Positions 21,540 to 47,502 of a DNA stretch of 64,000 nucleotides are shown here, in pieces. The position numbers and the translations under genes are program-made. Every line of letters starts with the position of its first letter. Position 1 is the stretch's first letter. The notes beneath the pieces were generated by a model. It saw only the letters and a list, made by a program, of their open reading frames with translations, was not told where the DNA came from and did not search any database. The DNA lies in the NCBI GenBank assembly GCA_004352715.1, contig SCFE01000080.1, forward strand, positions 1,505,132-1,569,131, written 5' to 3'. Origin of the DNA: Hofstenia miamia (lineage: Eukaryota > Xenacoelomorpha > Acoela).

Positions 21540-22475
21540 TTAATAACATGGTAGGCTTCACTATACTGTGGTTGATAGTGATGTTTCTACCTGCTTAACC
21601 ACAAATATTGGTGTTCCTCAAGGGACCGTTGGTGGACCAACTTACTACAACTTGGCTGTGAATGATGTAGACCCTTTGATATCAAACGACGCCTCAGTTA
21701 AATCCACTGTTTTTGCGGATGATAATACCGAAGTCATAGGAGGATCTATTGGAAATGATGCTGCATTCCGGGTGGTTGAATCCCTTGTCGAGCAGTTTAA
21801 CAAGAAGAACTTGAGTTTGAACATGGCGAAGTCCAAAGAAATCGTAGTGTGCTCTGGCAAGAGACAACAAGAATCAGTTGAATGCATCCCAAGCATTCAA
21901 CGAGTGCAGAGTATGCGAATTCTCGGAGTCGAGTTTGATGAGAAACTGACATTCACAAAGCATGTAAATATTGTCGCCGGCACTGCATCATCAGCGTTGT
22001 ATCTCCTTTTGAGACTCAAACACCTTGGATTTTTTGCCGATGAACTTAAAATGTTATACAGATCATTGGTGCTCTCCAAACTTACGTATGCTTGTTGTGT
22101 ATGGGGAGGTCAGTCGCTAGCGAACAACAAGAAGATCGACCAAATTCAAAGAAAGGCAATGGGGCTTGGCATTATTGACGAATTCCTTCCAATGCATCAG
22201 ATTCTGCAGTCTTCAGATCATCAACTCTTTAACAGAATATCCAGATCGGCAAACCACCCGCTGGCCTCTTATATCCCGACAAGAACTGAATACTCGAAAG
22301 AACATCTGCGACAAAGAAATCCAACAGGTGGAGCCTCAAGTAGGATTTTCCCTCATCGATATTTGAAGAAACATTGAGTTTTCTTGTCTGTTATGATTTA
22401 TAAATTTATATATGTATCTTTTATGGATGTCAATCCGTGATAAAATAAAAGCTATCTATCTATCTATCTATCTAT
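21540..22475 (+). mobile_element. 5'-truncated LINE with (TATC)n tail
   Basis: A non-LTR retrotransposon 3' part. Reverse transcriptase coding ends at 22377. A short 3' UTR ends in AATAAAATAAAAGC and a (TATC)n run at about 22452-22474. Ending in a short tandem repeat rather than poly(A) is usual for CR1-like and related LINE clades. The 5' end is missing, as is normal for these elements. Confidence 0.8.
21568..22377 (+). CDS. LINE reverse transcriptase, C-terminal part
   Basis: An uninterrupted 269-codon frame, part of a longer original ORF; the first Met is only the first one downstream of the truncation. Motifs in order: GVPQGTVGGP near residues 15-24, the catalytic FADD at 49-52, a lysine-rich stretch NMAKSKEIVV at 85-94, ILGVEFDEKL at 118-127 and LTYACCVWGG at 172-181, followed by the post-polymerase region ending FPHRYLKKH. 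These are standard non-LTR polymerase blocks. The two catalytic aspartates are intact but the upstream motif and the endonuclease are gone, so it cannot move on its own. The lack of stops suggests recent insertion. Related minus-strand fragments lie at 23571-23935 and 24043-24575. Confidence 0.8.
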   Translation: MVDSDVSTCLTTNIGVPQGTVGGPTYYNLAVNDVDPLISNDASVKSTVFADDNTEVIGGSIGNDAAFRVVESLVEQFNKKNLSLNMAKSKEIVVCSGKRQQESVECIPSIQRVQSMRILGVEFDEKLTFTKHVNIVAGTASSALYLLLRLKHLGFFADELKMLYRSLVLSKLTYACCVWGGQSLANNKKIDQIQRKAMGLGIIDEFLPMHQILQSSDHQLFNRISRSANHPLASYIPTRTEYSKEHLRQRNPTGGASSRIFPHRYLKKH

Positions 22476-22929
22476 TATCGTAATTCAGCATTGGAATATT
22501 CAATGCTTTATGTTAATCTGCGTATGTTTTACGTTATTGTATTGGTTTGGTGTCATTGGCGTAAACTAAGCAAGAATATTTCACAAATGAATTTATTCCT
22601 AAATATAAAACACCTAGAAGATCATCTGATAGCGGGGTGTGAAAATTTGGCACTGAATGAGTAAAATTGCAAGCCTGAGAAGGTGGGACGTATGGTAGAA
22701 TCGACCTTGAGTAAGCAGCATGGGCAAAAAGCAAGAGATCAGTGGTATATAGATCAGCATAGGATAAAATAGAATTTCTTTCTAAGTGTAGCACATTGGC
22801 ATAATTAAACACTTCAACAAACGCGTCTAATACTATAGTTAGTGCGTCAATAACAATATAAAATACAAAAAAAACTATAAATCAGAACATCAAAAACATT
22901 AATTCAGAATTTTCCGTCTAACCAGTTTA
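22476..22929. other. Non-coding, nothing recognised
   Basis: Spacer between a LINE tail and the end of a minus-strand Penelope relic; no supported feature. Confidence 0.45.
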
Positions 22930-23570
22930 TTATTCAATGAACTCTATCTTTCTCATTTGATGTATTAAATTTGCTGTATGCATTCTTCGATAGTGGATTT
23001 TCAATATATTTTCAAAGTTATGTGAATCCTTTATTTCTTTGTTATTCTGTAATTGCTTCTTTTCAATATCGAATATCCTATTTATGAATCCTTTAATTAA
23101 GAATATTTTGAAAGATCTTGGACAATTTGAATTAAAATTAAGGAATAGGCCGGTATCTGATGGTTTCTTGTATATTCCAGTTATAAATGATGTTGAATCC
23201 TTTATTATTTTAACATTTAAGAAATTGAAATGGGTATTTTCCTCTTTTCCCATTGTGAATTTGATGTTTTTATCGATTGAATTGAGCTTACTTAACATTT
23301 CATCTGGTGTTTTCTTCATTGTCAACTAAAGCAAATATGTTATTCATATATCTTTGATAGAAATTGAGCTCTGTATGGTTTTCAACATATTTTTCTTCAA
23401 TTGAAGAAAGATAAATTGTAGTTAAAGTTGGGCTCAATAAATTTTCCATTGCTAATCCACATTTCTGTAGATATAATTCTCATTTGAATTCCATTAATGT
23501 ATTTTTCGTTGCTCATAATAAGAAAGAAATACAGAAAAACTTTTAACAGGAAACAGATAAAACATCCATT

Positions 23571-23935
23571 TCAGTGATATGGTTTGTTGGAACGAAGGAG
23601 TCGATAGGGGAAAATTGAAATTTTCTTCTCGTACTTTGTTTTGAGGACAGGAGGCAGCCTGTTTCTCAACCTCAATTGTCCATAACTGGAACGACTAGGA
23701 ACCAGATCATGAAGTATGTGAGTATCTTGAGTGATTTTGGAAAATAGTCTTTGGTCATTATCATCGATGATCTCTTTGATAGGCGTAAAAGAAGATATGA
23801 TTCCAAGCCGCACTGCTCTACTTTGGACCCTGTCTATCATGGAAAGGTGAGTATGCGCTGCACCTCCCCAAACCGAACAACAATAAGTAAGTGTCCGCCT
23901 GATCAAAGAGGCGTACAGCCTTTCTAGTTACTTTT
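23571..23935 (-). pseudogene. LINE polymerase C-terminal fragment B
   Basis: The minus strand encodes RRTLTYCCSVWGGAAHTH, then a conserved tail DRVQSRAVRLGIISSFTPI and a C-terminus FPYRLLRSNKPYH. It lines up with the last third of the LINE protein at 21568-22377 (LTYACCVWGG onward). It has no upstream polymerase blocks and no tandem-repeat tail of its own. It sits inside the Penelope relic. Confidence 0.75.
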
Positions 23936-23953
23936 TTGTAAATCCCATGCGTC

Positions 23954-23989
<36 letters not shown>

Positions 23990-24580
23990 CTTTTATTATT
24001 ATGATAATCATCATAACATTAAGATTATGAATAAAGGAGAGTTCACGATTTCAGGAATCGGCTGGGGAAGAGGGAGAGTTCTTTAGAGCTGGTCGTTTTC
24101 CTTACTGACGGCATTCTGTGTCGTAGCTTTGTCATTGCATACTCTGTTCGCTGCGGAACGTATTTATGCAGCGGATGTTTTACGCCCGTGCGTTGGATTT
24201 GCCTGTATAGCCTTCGGTCTGATATGCGAATATGTTCTCTTATTGGAATGTAGTTTGGTATGATTCCCAAGCGCATGGCTTTCTTCTGTACTCCATCAAT
24301 CTTTTCAAGAATAGTCTTAGCCGCCCCTCCTCACACGCTGCATCCGTAAGTGATAATACTGACCACAATAGACTTGTAGATCAATTGTAACTCAGCTGAG
24401 GTATAAGTAACAGGTACAGCTTTGCAGTCGCTCTCTTAGATATTGATGATAATTTCTCATCAAATGATAATTTCTCATCAAAATACACTCCCAGAATCTT
24501 GACTTCCGTTTTTCGCTGGATACCTGGCAGTTGCTGTACCGCCGAGTGACCGTAATTTAAAAGGATCATAGTTGTATCAT
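23954..24580 (-). pseudogene. LINE polymerase fragment A with (CTTA)n tail
   Basis: The minus strand encodes a LINE C-terminus from about 24575 (KILGVYFDEKLSFDEKLS), through a degraded stretch and GGAAKTILEKIDGVQKKAMR, to FPSRFLKS ending at 24043. A short 3' UTR and a (CTTA)n tail at about 23988-23954 follow. The repeated FDEKLS comes from a short in-frame tandem duplication at about 24452-24484. Stops between 24390 and 24270 show decay. The tail unit differs from the (TATC)n of the plus-strand LINE, so this is a different subfamily. Confidence 0.75.
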
Positions 24581-24730
24581 AATCTAAATCATATATTATT
24601 CTTCAATAATTTTATTGCGACATCTATTGATTTCTCTAGAAGAACATGAGTATACAAACTCTTAATCTCATATGATACCATGAACTTTTTACTATCTTGT
24701 TTCATTTTATGATCGGAACATCTAACAAAT

Positions 24731-26917
24731 CAAGTGAGAAAGATGGAATTCATTAAAGAAAAAATAAGATTTGCTTACAAAATCGATAAACCTGTTTATA
24801 TTTAAATAATTGTATTTTTTGAGAAACTGATATAATTTTTTTGAAGTAAAGCCGATTTAGGGATACTTTGCTTAAGGTGGTTGTAATTGATTTGACTTTT
24901 AAATGGCCTGCAATTTTTTATTCAGTTGCGTCAATTGGTAAATTATTCCATAATTCAATTGTTGAGTTTAAAATAAATTTAAAAAAAAGTTTTTTTAATC
25001 TTCACTTTTTTCAATTTAGAAGTCCTCGAATGAAACATTTGGTTTTCTTTCTACACTACAAGAGCGTATATAAAAGAATGTATTCCAGATTTTTCAAAAG
25101 AAATACTTTAAGAAATGTCAAATTGTGTAAGAGTATATCGGCGGTGAATTGATAGTTTCTGCCGGTTTTGCTTCTTGTTAGCATTGCTAAAAATTACTTA
25201 CATCCATTCTATGTGAATACAGTTTTGAGTCTGTTTCTCGATATTGTAAAATACATGAAAACTTTAAAAGTGTAATTAATTATTAATCATATTAGCTGAC
25301 AGCAGAGATCTATTAAGAAAGTTTGTATCAGGTGTCCGTATTTCCTTAAAATGTATTTGAAATTCAATATCTAAATGAGTGCTTTGTTTAAATAATATCT
25401 GGTTTCAAGAAAATTTATTAGAATTTTAGTGAAAGTGTAGCAAACAAAGCAACTTTCTAGACAAGCATATTAGAAGTAAATAATTTAACTGAATTGACAA
25501 TTTCATTTCAAATTCATTGTCACCAAATACCATATTGATTTCAGATTCGTTTGCATACATATTAGTTTGAAAAATTGCTTGTCTTTGTCAAGCGAGATAA
25601 CTAGGAAATTAAATGTTTTTCAAAGGAGAAATTATTTTTGTCATAGTATCTTAAATGGATCATTTAAGCAAAACGAAATAACTTATTAAAAAAATTATGA
25701 AAGTAAATTTGGAAAAAGATGAAAAAGAAGAAAGGGAGAGTAAAAGAAAGAGTGTAGTTACAATGACAGACTTATTTACTTTTAAGACATTATTTTGTCA
25801 TTCATACATTCACAAAACGAGTTATATACCTAGCTTTACATTAAAGGGAAATACGCTATAAATTATAATTTCGTTTCTTGTGATTTCCAAATTTTCTACT
25901 TTCTCTTCAGTACAAACTCTACAATTCTTACGTTGCATTAGTTTCTTATTGTTTCTTTAAGAATGAATTTTGGATGTGATAGCACTCTCTTGAAGGCTAA
26001 GGCAGTAATAAATTTCAATGTGATAGTAGATTTTTGTGCCCTGCTCAGTAACGGTAAGATTAACTCAGGATAAGCAACTAATGTTTATCAAGTTCTACGC
26101 TTATATTAACTTAAAGTTGTCGTTATGTTGAAAATATAGCCATATATTTCACTTCAAAGTTGTATATTAACTTCTAATAGGACTAAGTATTACCATCAAT
26201 AAACCACTTGATGTAGGTCACAGAGAAAACTCGTGGAGCTATTACAAACCTCCCTGTAAAACAAGTAGAGAGTTCTCATAGACCTTCGTGTGTCTGCACC
26301 CCATTAACTGTATCTGGAAATGCAACCAAAAATTTCCAAAGTGTCTTCAAACTAACAAAAGTATTATTTATAAAAATGACTGAACAACGAGTGGATATGC
26401 TTTGGTGATAAGTATATTGTAGTTTTTAAGTGATATTTGATGGCTAATCTACCAAAGATGAAAATTTTATGCTTAGCACTAAAGTTTTTTTATACTTAAT
26501 TCGATTTATGAGTAAACTATAGGGCACGACAAACTCTGACTTTGTGCACGGCGCGCCTGAACGGGACTCACACAGATTGTCTTCTTAAAACAAAATATGT
26601 CAGGGCAGTTGCTCCATCCACACCACTTATATCTCTGGTCTCCACATCCACATGGTCTATACTGCTTCTCATATCTTAAAGTTCAAATGTGTTTTCCTAT
26701 CAAAGCCATTTGATTTTCTTGTATATTTCTAATAAATTATTGCTACCTAGGTGAATTATAAGCTGAACTTTAGATGTAAAACAATAATTTCATTTTCGAG
26801 GATATATATCTTTCAAATATACCTTAAACTATGTTTAAAACTATCAGAAAAAAATTTGAATTTAGACTAAAAATTAATGACGTGTTAATGTATTACATAA
26901 TTTCCCATTACATTTTC
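24731..26917. other. Intergenic, nothing recognised
   Basis: AT-rich sequence between the Penelope relic and the 3' end of the polo-like kinase gene. The short ORF at 24868-25152 has no family character. No RNA gene or repeat is supported. Confidence 0.45.
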
Positions 26918-26932
26918 TTTATTATTTTTATT
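26918..26932 (-). terminator. Poly(A) signals of the polo-like kinase gene
   Basis: Two AATAAA hexamers on the minus strand, at 26932-26927 and 26923-26918, begin 16 bases after the kinase stop codon. They imply a 3' UTR of only some 30-50 bases. Confidence 0.6.
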
Positions 26933-26947
26933 TAATAACAAAACTGA

Positions 26948-41452
<14,505 letters not shown>

Positions 41453-42720
41453 CGTATGTTACATGGTTGGTATTCAGCAAGACATAGTGTAAAATTCTTA
41501 GTTATTATAGCATTGCAAACTTTGCGGTAAACAAATGTTCTTTAATTTTATTAAATTCATTTTAACGATATTGAGCATTTTTATAAAAATATAATGATCT
41601 AGCTGTTATCTATTCAACAATAAACCGTGGTGCAAGCAAAATACAGTGGATGTAAGGCATAGTAACCCTCTCGCAAACGATTGATTTTTGTTAGTTTTTA
41701 CATAACAGACGACAATAATGAATTGCCAATCTTAAACCGAAAAGTTTGCTGATGATTGGGATTCTTTTATCAAGATCGATTTGTAATACATGCGCTTAAG
41801 ACAATATCCTTCCAAGGCATTTAGAAGAAGAAATAATCTTTATTGTTGCAGCATCATATACAAACAAATATACTAAATGACAAATGCTGATTAAATAATA
41901 ACTGCAACAATAGTTTAAAAAAGTACAATGCACAAAACAAAATTAATATTTACAGAAATATATTTTTACAATATATTTACAAATGTTTTAAATTGTTGCT
42001 AGTTAATCCACTTATAGAAAGCACATCCTGATCAAGCTTTGTTGCTAATTTTGTCATAAAAATGAGAGAAAATCTTTCTCTTTAAACTTATCCCGAATAT
42101 CAAGTTATCTTAAAAATACAACATAAAAAAATTTGGATTAAGTTGAAACTCTATAATCCGTATAATATAAACATGAAAATTAGTATACTCCAGTGAAAAT
42201 AAATTGTTTAGTGTTTGCAATAATTTTTAGCAAATTTCTCATTCATAAACAATTTATAGAAAATTATATGGGAATAAAGTAAGAAATAACATATCAAAAT
42301 GTATTGGTCATTCAGTGTTATTGCTGTACCAATAACACGGGGCTTAATAAAACTTTGTAAGGGAATTCATAAGTAGGCCCTCTCTATTTAACGTATACCT
42401 ATTACATAGTTGTCTCATAACATAGCAAATATTATATTCAGATAATATATATACACAAATACAATTGCAAATACTTGTATTATTTATATAGCATCAATGC
42501 AACCTAGAACATGCTTGCTTAAAACGTTATTTGAATATTACATTACATAGCACTACATAATAAAAATTAAATTAAAATTTTATTGTATATTTCTCTAATT
42601 TCATTTTGTGTATGTTTTTAAGCATTTAATTAAAATTTAAATTGCATACAAACATAAAATTCTACATGTATATTTTCAGCATGGCCATGGTTTTCATAGA
42701 TTTACACAAAAGAATTCAAT
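41453..42720. other. Upstream of the kinase gene; no promoter recognised
   Basis: This interval should contain the kinase promoter, but I see no convincing core promoter element in the AT-rich sequence, and no coding or RNA feature. Confidence 0.35.
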
Positions 42721-43120
42721 TTAGTATTTTTTTATTCTTGGTTTAGCATTGGCAAGATTAATAACAATGTGGTCAATATCCATTTTGCTGGTAGTTTCTC
42801 GCTCAAAGATCTATTGGCTAGATTATTCAGTCTTTCCTAGGCGACTGCAGTTCTCAAGTAGTACTTGATCAATCGTAACTTACTGAAAGACCCTTCAGCA
42901 GATGCTACCGTGCCGGGAATTGTCAAGAACAATAGACATGCAAACGCAGATTCAAGAAAGAAACTAAACAATGCTACATCGATTAAAGGCTGTAAGAATC
43001 GAGTTCCCCAAGCTTCTGACAATTCATTCTTGTACTTTGACACGAGGTCGGTTGCTGCAAACTTTATTTCTTCAGCAAACGACGCAGCGTGTATTTTTGG
43101 GCAAAGAAAACAAAAGTTTT
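42721..43120 (-). pseudogene. hAT transposase C-terminal relic (ZMYM1-like)
   Basis: The minus strand encodes the hAT dimerisation region: a stretch ending SKYKNELSEAW, then LTIPGTVASAEGSFSKLRLI, KYYLRTAVA, a TAG at 42837-42839, then ERLNNLANRSLSEKLPAKMD and a natural-looking stop at 42721. The pattern T-V-A-S-A-E-x-S-F-S-K-L-K and R-S-x-M-x-x-E-R-L-x-x-L is typical of hAT proteins of the ZMYM1-like kind. The in-frame TAG sits where the family usually has a polar residue, so one base change may have broken it. The N-terminal part and zinc finger were not found upstream. Confidence 0.8.
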
Positions 43121-44343
43121 AAGCTATATTTTCTAGCACTCTAGGAGTTCGCAAATGGCAATGGTTATTAAAAAATACATTTCTATTAAAACTAAGTTCA
43201 TGTGTGACTTTTCTGGAACCACTAGAGACTTCATTTACTGGCTGTCTACCTCGTCCATAACGAAATTCCAGCAACCAAGCTGGCGCCCATGATTCCACAA
43301 GAGCTCTTTAAGTAACCAAAATGCAGTTCCAGTTACCACATATATATAAGCTAATAAAGGATATTTATTTACAAAAATTTTCAATCACATCAAAGGTAGT
43401 CACTACATAATAGCAAAAATCAACCTATTTCTCTTCCTAATTTTGTCATGAGTTCAATTATTTTTACCAAACTTTTTTGACAATACACACAGTTCACGAA
43501 AAAGATTATTATCATCAGAAGTAATGTACATGCTACCATTATATTCATGTTTAAACTTATATCTATAATCTTATATGAAAAAATACTTTTCTTGCAAGAT
43601 TTAGAAAGAATATTTTTTCTAATACAGAAAAATATTTAAGTTTCATTATATTTTTATATGAATAAATATGACAATGATTTTTTCTGATAATTTGAAATTT
43701 ATGTTACTGAACACTTTAAAATTACACTTCTGTCGATCTCATTCTCTTGCACGACTCTCTAGTCGAATCATGAAACGAATAATCATCTATAGAATACTCA
43801 CCAACACCACCAAATTTTGGCATAGGAATTGCTTCGTAATTGAATTTAATATCGTGATATTTCAAATTCCAAAACGATTGAAAATTTTACAATTTAAAAT
43901 ACACCCCACCACAAGCATTTTCTGGCTACGCCACTGGAAAACAGTTTTAGACCTCTGCTTTTTTTCACACTTCATCAATGATTTCAGATCTATGAGTGAC
44001 AAAAAATCTGCATCCCAGTGGAAAATAGACTTTGACAACCGTATCGATTTCAATTTATCGATTAATTTAGCAACATATGAAATCGAATGCCTTGGAGAAG
44101 TGAATAAATAATGACCTTACATATCTGCAGGATTTTCTGTCCAATTGCCGAGTGATTAAGCATTGCATCATCAAGAGAGCATTCTCTTTGGAAACATTGT
44201 TTTCGACAAATCGATCTTTTCCAATTCGAGTGAAGGCTCAAATACTTGTTAGCTGTCGTAAAGTTGGAACCGGCTGCAAATTTTAAGGCCGATAATTGGC
44301 TGGCAACATTTACTTTGTATATTTTATTTATTCAAACATTTTG
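43121..44343. other. Probable interior of a decayed hAT element
   Basis: The part up to 43939 lies between a hAT terminus and the transposase relic and is probably its decayed interior. The ORF at 43668-44111 crosses the terminus and has no family character, so I treat it as chance. A single N lies at 44343. Confidence 0.3.
43925..43939 (-). repeat. hAT-like terminus CAGTGGCGTAGCCAG
   Basis: On the minus strand CAGTGGCGTAGCCAG is a widely seen hAT-type end sequence. It points toward the transposase relic at 42721-43120 and could be that element's 5' terminus. The opposite end was not found with confidence. Confidence 0.4.
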
Positions 44344-44344
44344 N

Positions 44345-44375
<31 letters not shown>
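44344..44375. repeat. (TA)n microsatellite
   Basis: About 32 bases of (TA)n directly after a single N, so its length may be wrong. Confidence 0.9.
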
Positions 44376-44377
<2 letters not shown>

Positions 44378-44389
44378 GTTTTACTACAG

Positions 44390-44700
44390 CATATAAGTAG
44401 TGTGGACAAATATATTGGTTGAAAAAATGATTTTTCTTATCTTCGTTTAGATATGTTAACAGAAATAACATATAGATTTTATCTAAAAAATTAACTTTTC
44501 TATGTAGATAGTGTACATGAAAAACCCACCTTAGGTTTTTATCAATGTGTACACCGAGATATTTATATTTTTCATTTTTACTATTTCTTCACAATTTTCA
44601 AATTCCCGACTACTCTTAACATCATTGAGATAAATATACCGCATGTTATGAGTTCAAAATTCTTGGCCATATTAATTAGTAGGTTACGTTTTTCAGATTC
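44390..44700 (-). pseudogene. LINE polymerase fragment
   Basis: The minus strand near 44581-44525 encodes KYLGVHIDKNLRW, a block found after the polymerase motifs of LINE proteins (pattern YLG-hydrophobic-x-[IL]D-x-x-L-x-W). Shifted frames before it (NMRYIYLNDVKSS) and after it (VHYLHRKVNFLDK) continue the resemblance. Frameshifts make it a relic. Confidence 0.6.
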
Positions 44701-44904
44701 TTAAATTATTAGGTGAGCAGTCTTTTGATACAATAGAAAATCCGTCAATTGGGTTGCAAATTGAATTTTGATTTTTCGTTTAAATTCTATTAATGTATTT
44801 TGCAATATAGTATTAAATTCACTTGTGTAGTCAAAGAATGGGGACTCTATCCGTATTCAAAATTTTGTAGATTTAGTTCATTGTATATAGAAGAACTTTC
44901 TCAT

Positions 44905-44932
44905 TCTCTCTCTCTCTCTCTCCCTCTCTCTT
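44905..44932. repeat. (TC)n microsatellite
   Basis: A pure pyrimidine run of TC dinucleotides with one CCTC interruption, in otherwise AT-rich sequence. Confidence 0.9.
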
Positions 44933-45720
44933 CCTTGTATGCGAATTGGCACTTATCAAAAGTTATATGCATTCGTTCAATGTACACATCTGCTGCGCAT
45001 GTATTTAGTGTTCAAGCTAAAATTAGTTTTACTGTGATAGGCCGAAATTTTAAGTTCTCTTCCCATCCGCTTTAGTCCGACAACAATACTAATTAAATTC
45101 TGTTCAAATTCAAATTGAATTGTTAACCTTAATACAATAAACGTGTCATACAGGGACGTAGGTCTGGAGCCTTTCCTGTAAATGATTGCATTTGGCTACC
45201 AAATATAATTGAATGTGCATTTTCACAAAAGTTACCAATAAAGACAAAAATTGTTTAAATTGCTTTAAATTTGTGCATAGATTAAATTTAAATTGCTTAG
45301 AGATATTTTTTAACTTTTGTTAGTTCATTCTTAAAATTGTCAAACGTTTTCATTTCACAAATTAATAAACTCTCAAAAATCAGAGTGCACAATTAAATGA
45401 GGTGTGCGCGTCTTTTTATAAATTAAAGTGCTTATATTTTAATCTTTTGCTTAGACTTTATTGAAAACATAAAAAAATTTTACTTTGACAATATTGTAAT
45501 GTTAAGTGAGATAATGGAGATTGTTGGCATAACTGACAACGATTTATCAATGTTTGGTCTCCAGAAATTATATTATTAACTGGGCATGGAAAAACTTAAC
45601 TGTCAATTTTGCACTGAAATTGGTTATTGCCATTACCCATTTGCATGTAAACACACCTTAAGAAAAGGGAGCCACCAAAATAGCATTTATATTCCGCTAC
45701 TATTTATCTCAGAAATCAAA
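44933..45720. other. Non-coding, nothing recognised
   Basis: AT-rich sequence leading into the LINE fragment. The short ORF at 44800-45075 spans the (TC)n run (LSHSLSLSLPLSSL) and is not a gene. Confidence 0.45.
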
Positions 45721-45721
45721 T

Positions 45722-46430
45722 CAGAAATCCCTGAGATCATTACAAGGATTATGTAATGTAAGAATATGCAAAGCCTTCAGCAACACAGGCAGAAAAGAGT
45801 TATTTCCTCTTTCTGGAGAATTCGATATTGTCGACCAATTATCAGCTCTTGCTGAAGGGAAACCTCTAAAACGACATACAGACTTGGAAATATTACTGGA
45901 AATATTACGCAGGAAATATCATCAAAACTCAAAGTTTAAGTTTGAGTACGAGGCATACTCACATTTCCCTATAGAGATTGAATCAACCCTCACTCAAGCT
46001 CTGATGGGTCATAATTGCTTAAATCACTATCTAAGTAAAATATCAGATGTCTCACCATTCTGTAGTAAGAAACGATGTCACGAGATTGAAAACATTGACC
46101 ATATTGTATTTAGATGTCCACGATATAACGCAACACAACTGGATTTAGTGGATCAATGTAAGAAGAATGAGATACATTTTACTTCTATGAATAACATCAT
46201 CAATAATTCCTCAACGTTTTATGCTCTACTCAGATTTCTTAGGAAAACAAAAATGAATTTCATCTCGCCATATGGTTAATTTAGTTAATTACCCCCTTTT
46301 TCAATAATTCTTTATCGTCTGAACCACAAATCTCCTTCAATTGGAGTTTTTTTACTTGTTTTAATAATGATGATACCTTTAAATGAACTTGTGCTATGAA
46401 AATCATTTGTAAATATGCTGATTGTTTTCT
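45722..46430 (+). pseudogene. LINE ORF2 C-terminal fragment
   Basis: The plus strand is open from about 45725 to the stop at 46277-46279. It encodes LRSLQGLCNVRICKAFSNTG, a block that follows the polymerase in I/Jockey/R1-type LINEs (pattern R-I-x-x-A-F/Y). Next come LMGHNCLNHYLSKI and a CCHC-type end, FCSKKRCHEIENIDHIVFRC. The polymerase itself is not present upstream, so the copy is 5'-truncated. The bases 46143-46430, including the 3' UTR, are repeated inverted at 48190-48477. Confidence 0.7.
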
Positions 46431-46482
46431 TTTATTTCTTACTTGATTCCTTTGTTATCGTGCTATATTTATAGCCTTTCGA

Positions 46483-47502
46483 TATATATATATATATATA
46501 TANNNNNNNNNNNNNNNNNNNNNNNNNNNNNNNNNNNNNNNNNNNNNNNNNNNNNNNNNNNNNNNNNNNNNNNNNNNNNNNNNNNNNNNNNNNNNNNNNN
46601 NNNNNNNNNNNNNNNNNNNNNNNNNNNNNNNNNNNNNNNNNNNNNNNNNNNNNNNNNNNNNNNNNNNNNNNNNNNNNNNNNNNNNNNNNNNNNNNNNNNN
46701 NNNNNNNNNNNNNNNNNNNNNNNNNNNNNNNNNNNNNNNNNNNNNNNNNNNNNNNNNNNNNNNNNNNNNNNNNNNNNNNNNNNNNNNNNNNNNNNNNNNN
46801 NNNNNNNNNNNNNNNNNNNNNNNNNNNNNNNNNNNNNNNNNNNNNNNNNNNNNNNNNNNNNNNNNNNNNNNNNNNNNNNNNNNNNNNNNNNNNNNNNNNN
46901 NNNNNNNNNNNNNNNNNNNNNNNNNNNNNNNNNNNNNNNNNNNNNNNNNNNNNNNNNNNNNNNNNNNNNNNNNNNNNNNNNNNNNNNNNNNNNNNNNNNN
47001 NNNNNNNNNNNNNNNNNNNNNNNNNNNNNNNNNNNNNNNNNNNNNNNNNNNNNNNNNNNNNNNNNNNNNNNNNNNNNNNNNNNNNNNNNNNNNNNNNNNN
47101 NNNNNNNNNNNNNNNNNNNNNNNNNNNNNNNNNNNNNNNNNNNNNNNNNNNNNNNNNNNNNNNNNNNNNNNNNNNNNNNNNNNNNNNNNNNNNNNNNNNN
47201 NNNNNNNNNNNNNNNNNNNNNNNNNNNNNNNNNNNNNNNNNNNNNNNNNNNNNNNNNNNNNNNNNNNNNNNNNNNNNNNNNNNNNNNNNNNNNNNNNNNN
47301 NNNNNNNNNNNNNNNNNNNNNNNNNNNNNNNNNNNNNNNNNNNNNNNNNNNNNNNNNNNNNNNNNNNNNNNNNNNNNNNNNNNNNNNNNNNNNNNNNNNN
47401 NNNNNNNNNNNNNNNNNNNNNNNNNNNNNNNNNNNNNNNNNNNNNNNNNNNNNNNNNNNNNNNNNNNNNNNNNNNNNNNNNNNNNNNNNNNNNNNNNNNN
47501 NN
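46483..47502. repeat. (TA)n followed by a 1000-N gap
   Basis: A (TA)n run at about 46484-46502 enters N at 46503-47502. Exactly 1000 N suggests a gap of unknown size. Confidence 0.93.

Larger units (their letters stand above)
22930..24730 (-). pseudogene. Penelope reverse transcriptase relic, interrupted
   Basis: On the minus strand, 24700 to about 24595 encodes FMVSYEIKSLYTHV, the first catalytic region of a Penelope polymerase (family pattern F-D-V-x-S-L-F-T-N-V). The chain resumes at about 23490 with GLAMENLLSP, then YMNNIFA at about 23350, and after a one-base frameshift 23325-22930 with NFLNVKIIKDSTSFITGIYK and the thumb region. The 1.0 kb between is occupied by two LINE fragments on the same strand. 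Damage: a TGA before the GLAM block, a frameshift near 23325, and replacement of the catalytic Asp-Asp by Asn-Asn. This copy is inactive and older than the one at 18-20 kb. Confidence 0.75.

Noticed and set aside
22166-22366. ORFs in other frames over the LINE at 21568-22377 (also 21645-21896 and 21897-22079 minus)
   Set aside because: Shadows of the LINE polymerase frame, which carries all the recognisable motifs.
42865-43122. Plus-strand ORF over the hAT relic
   Set aside because: Antisense shadow of the hAT transposase C-terminus on the minus strand.
44800-45075. 91-codon ORF with a Ser-Leu repeat
   Set aside because: The repeat is a translated (TC)n microsatellite; no family character or splice support.
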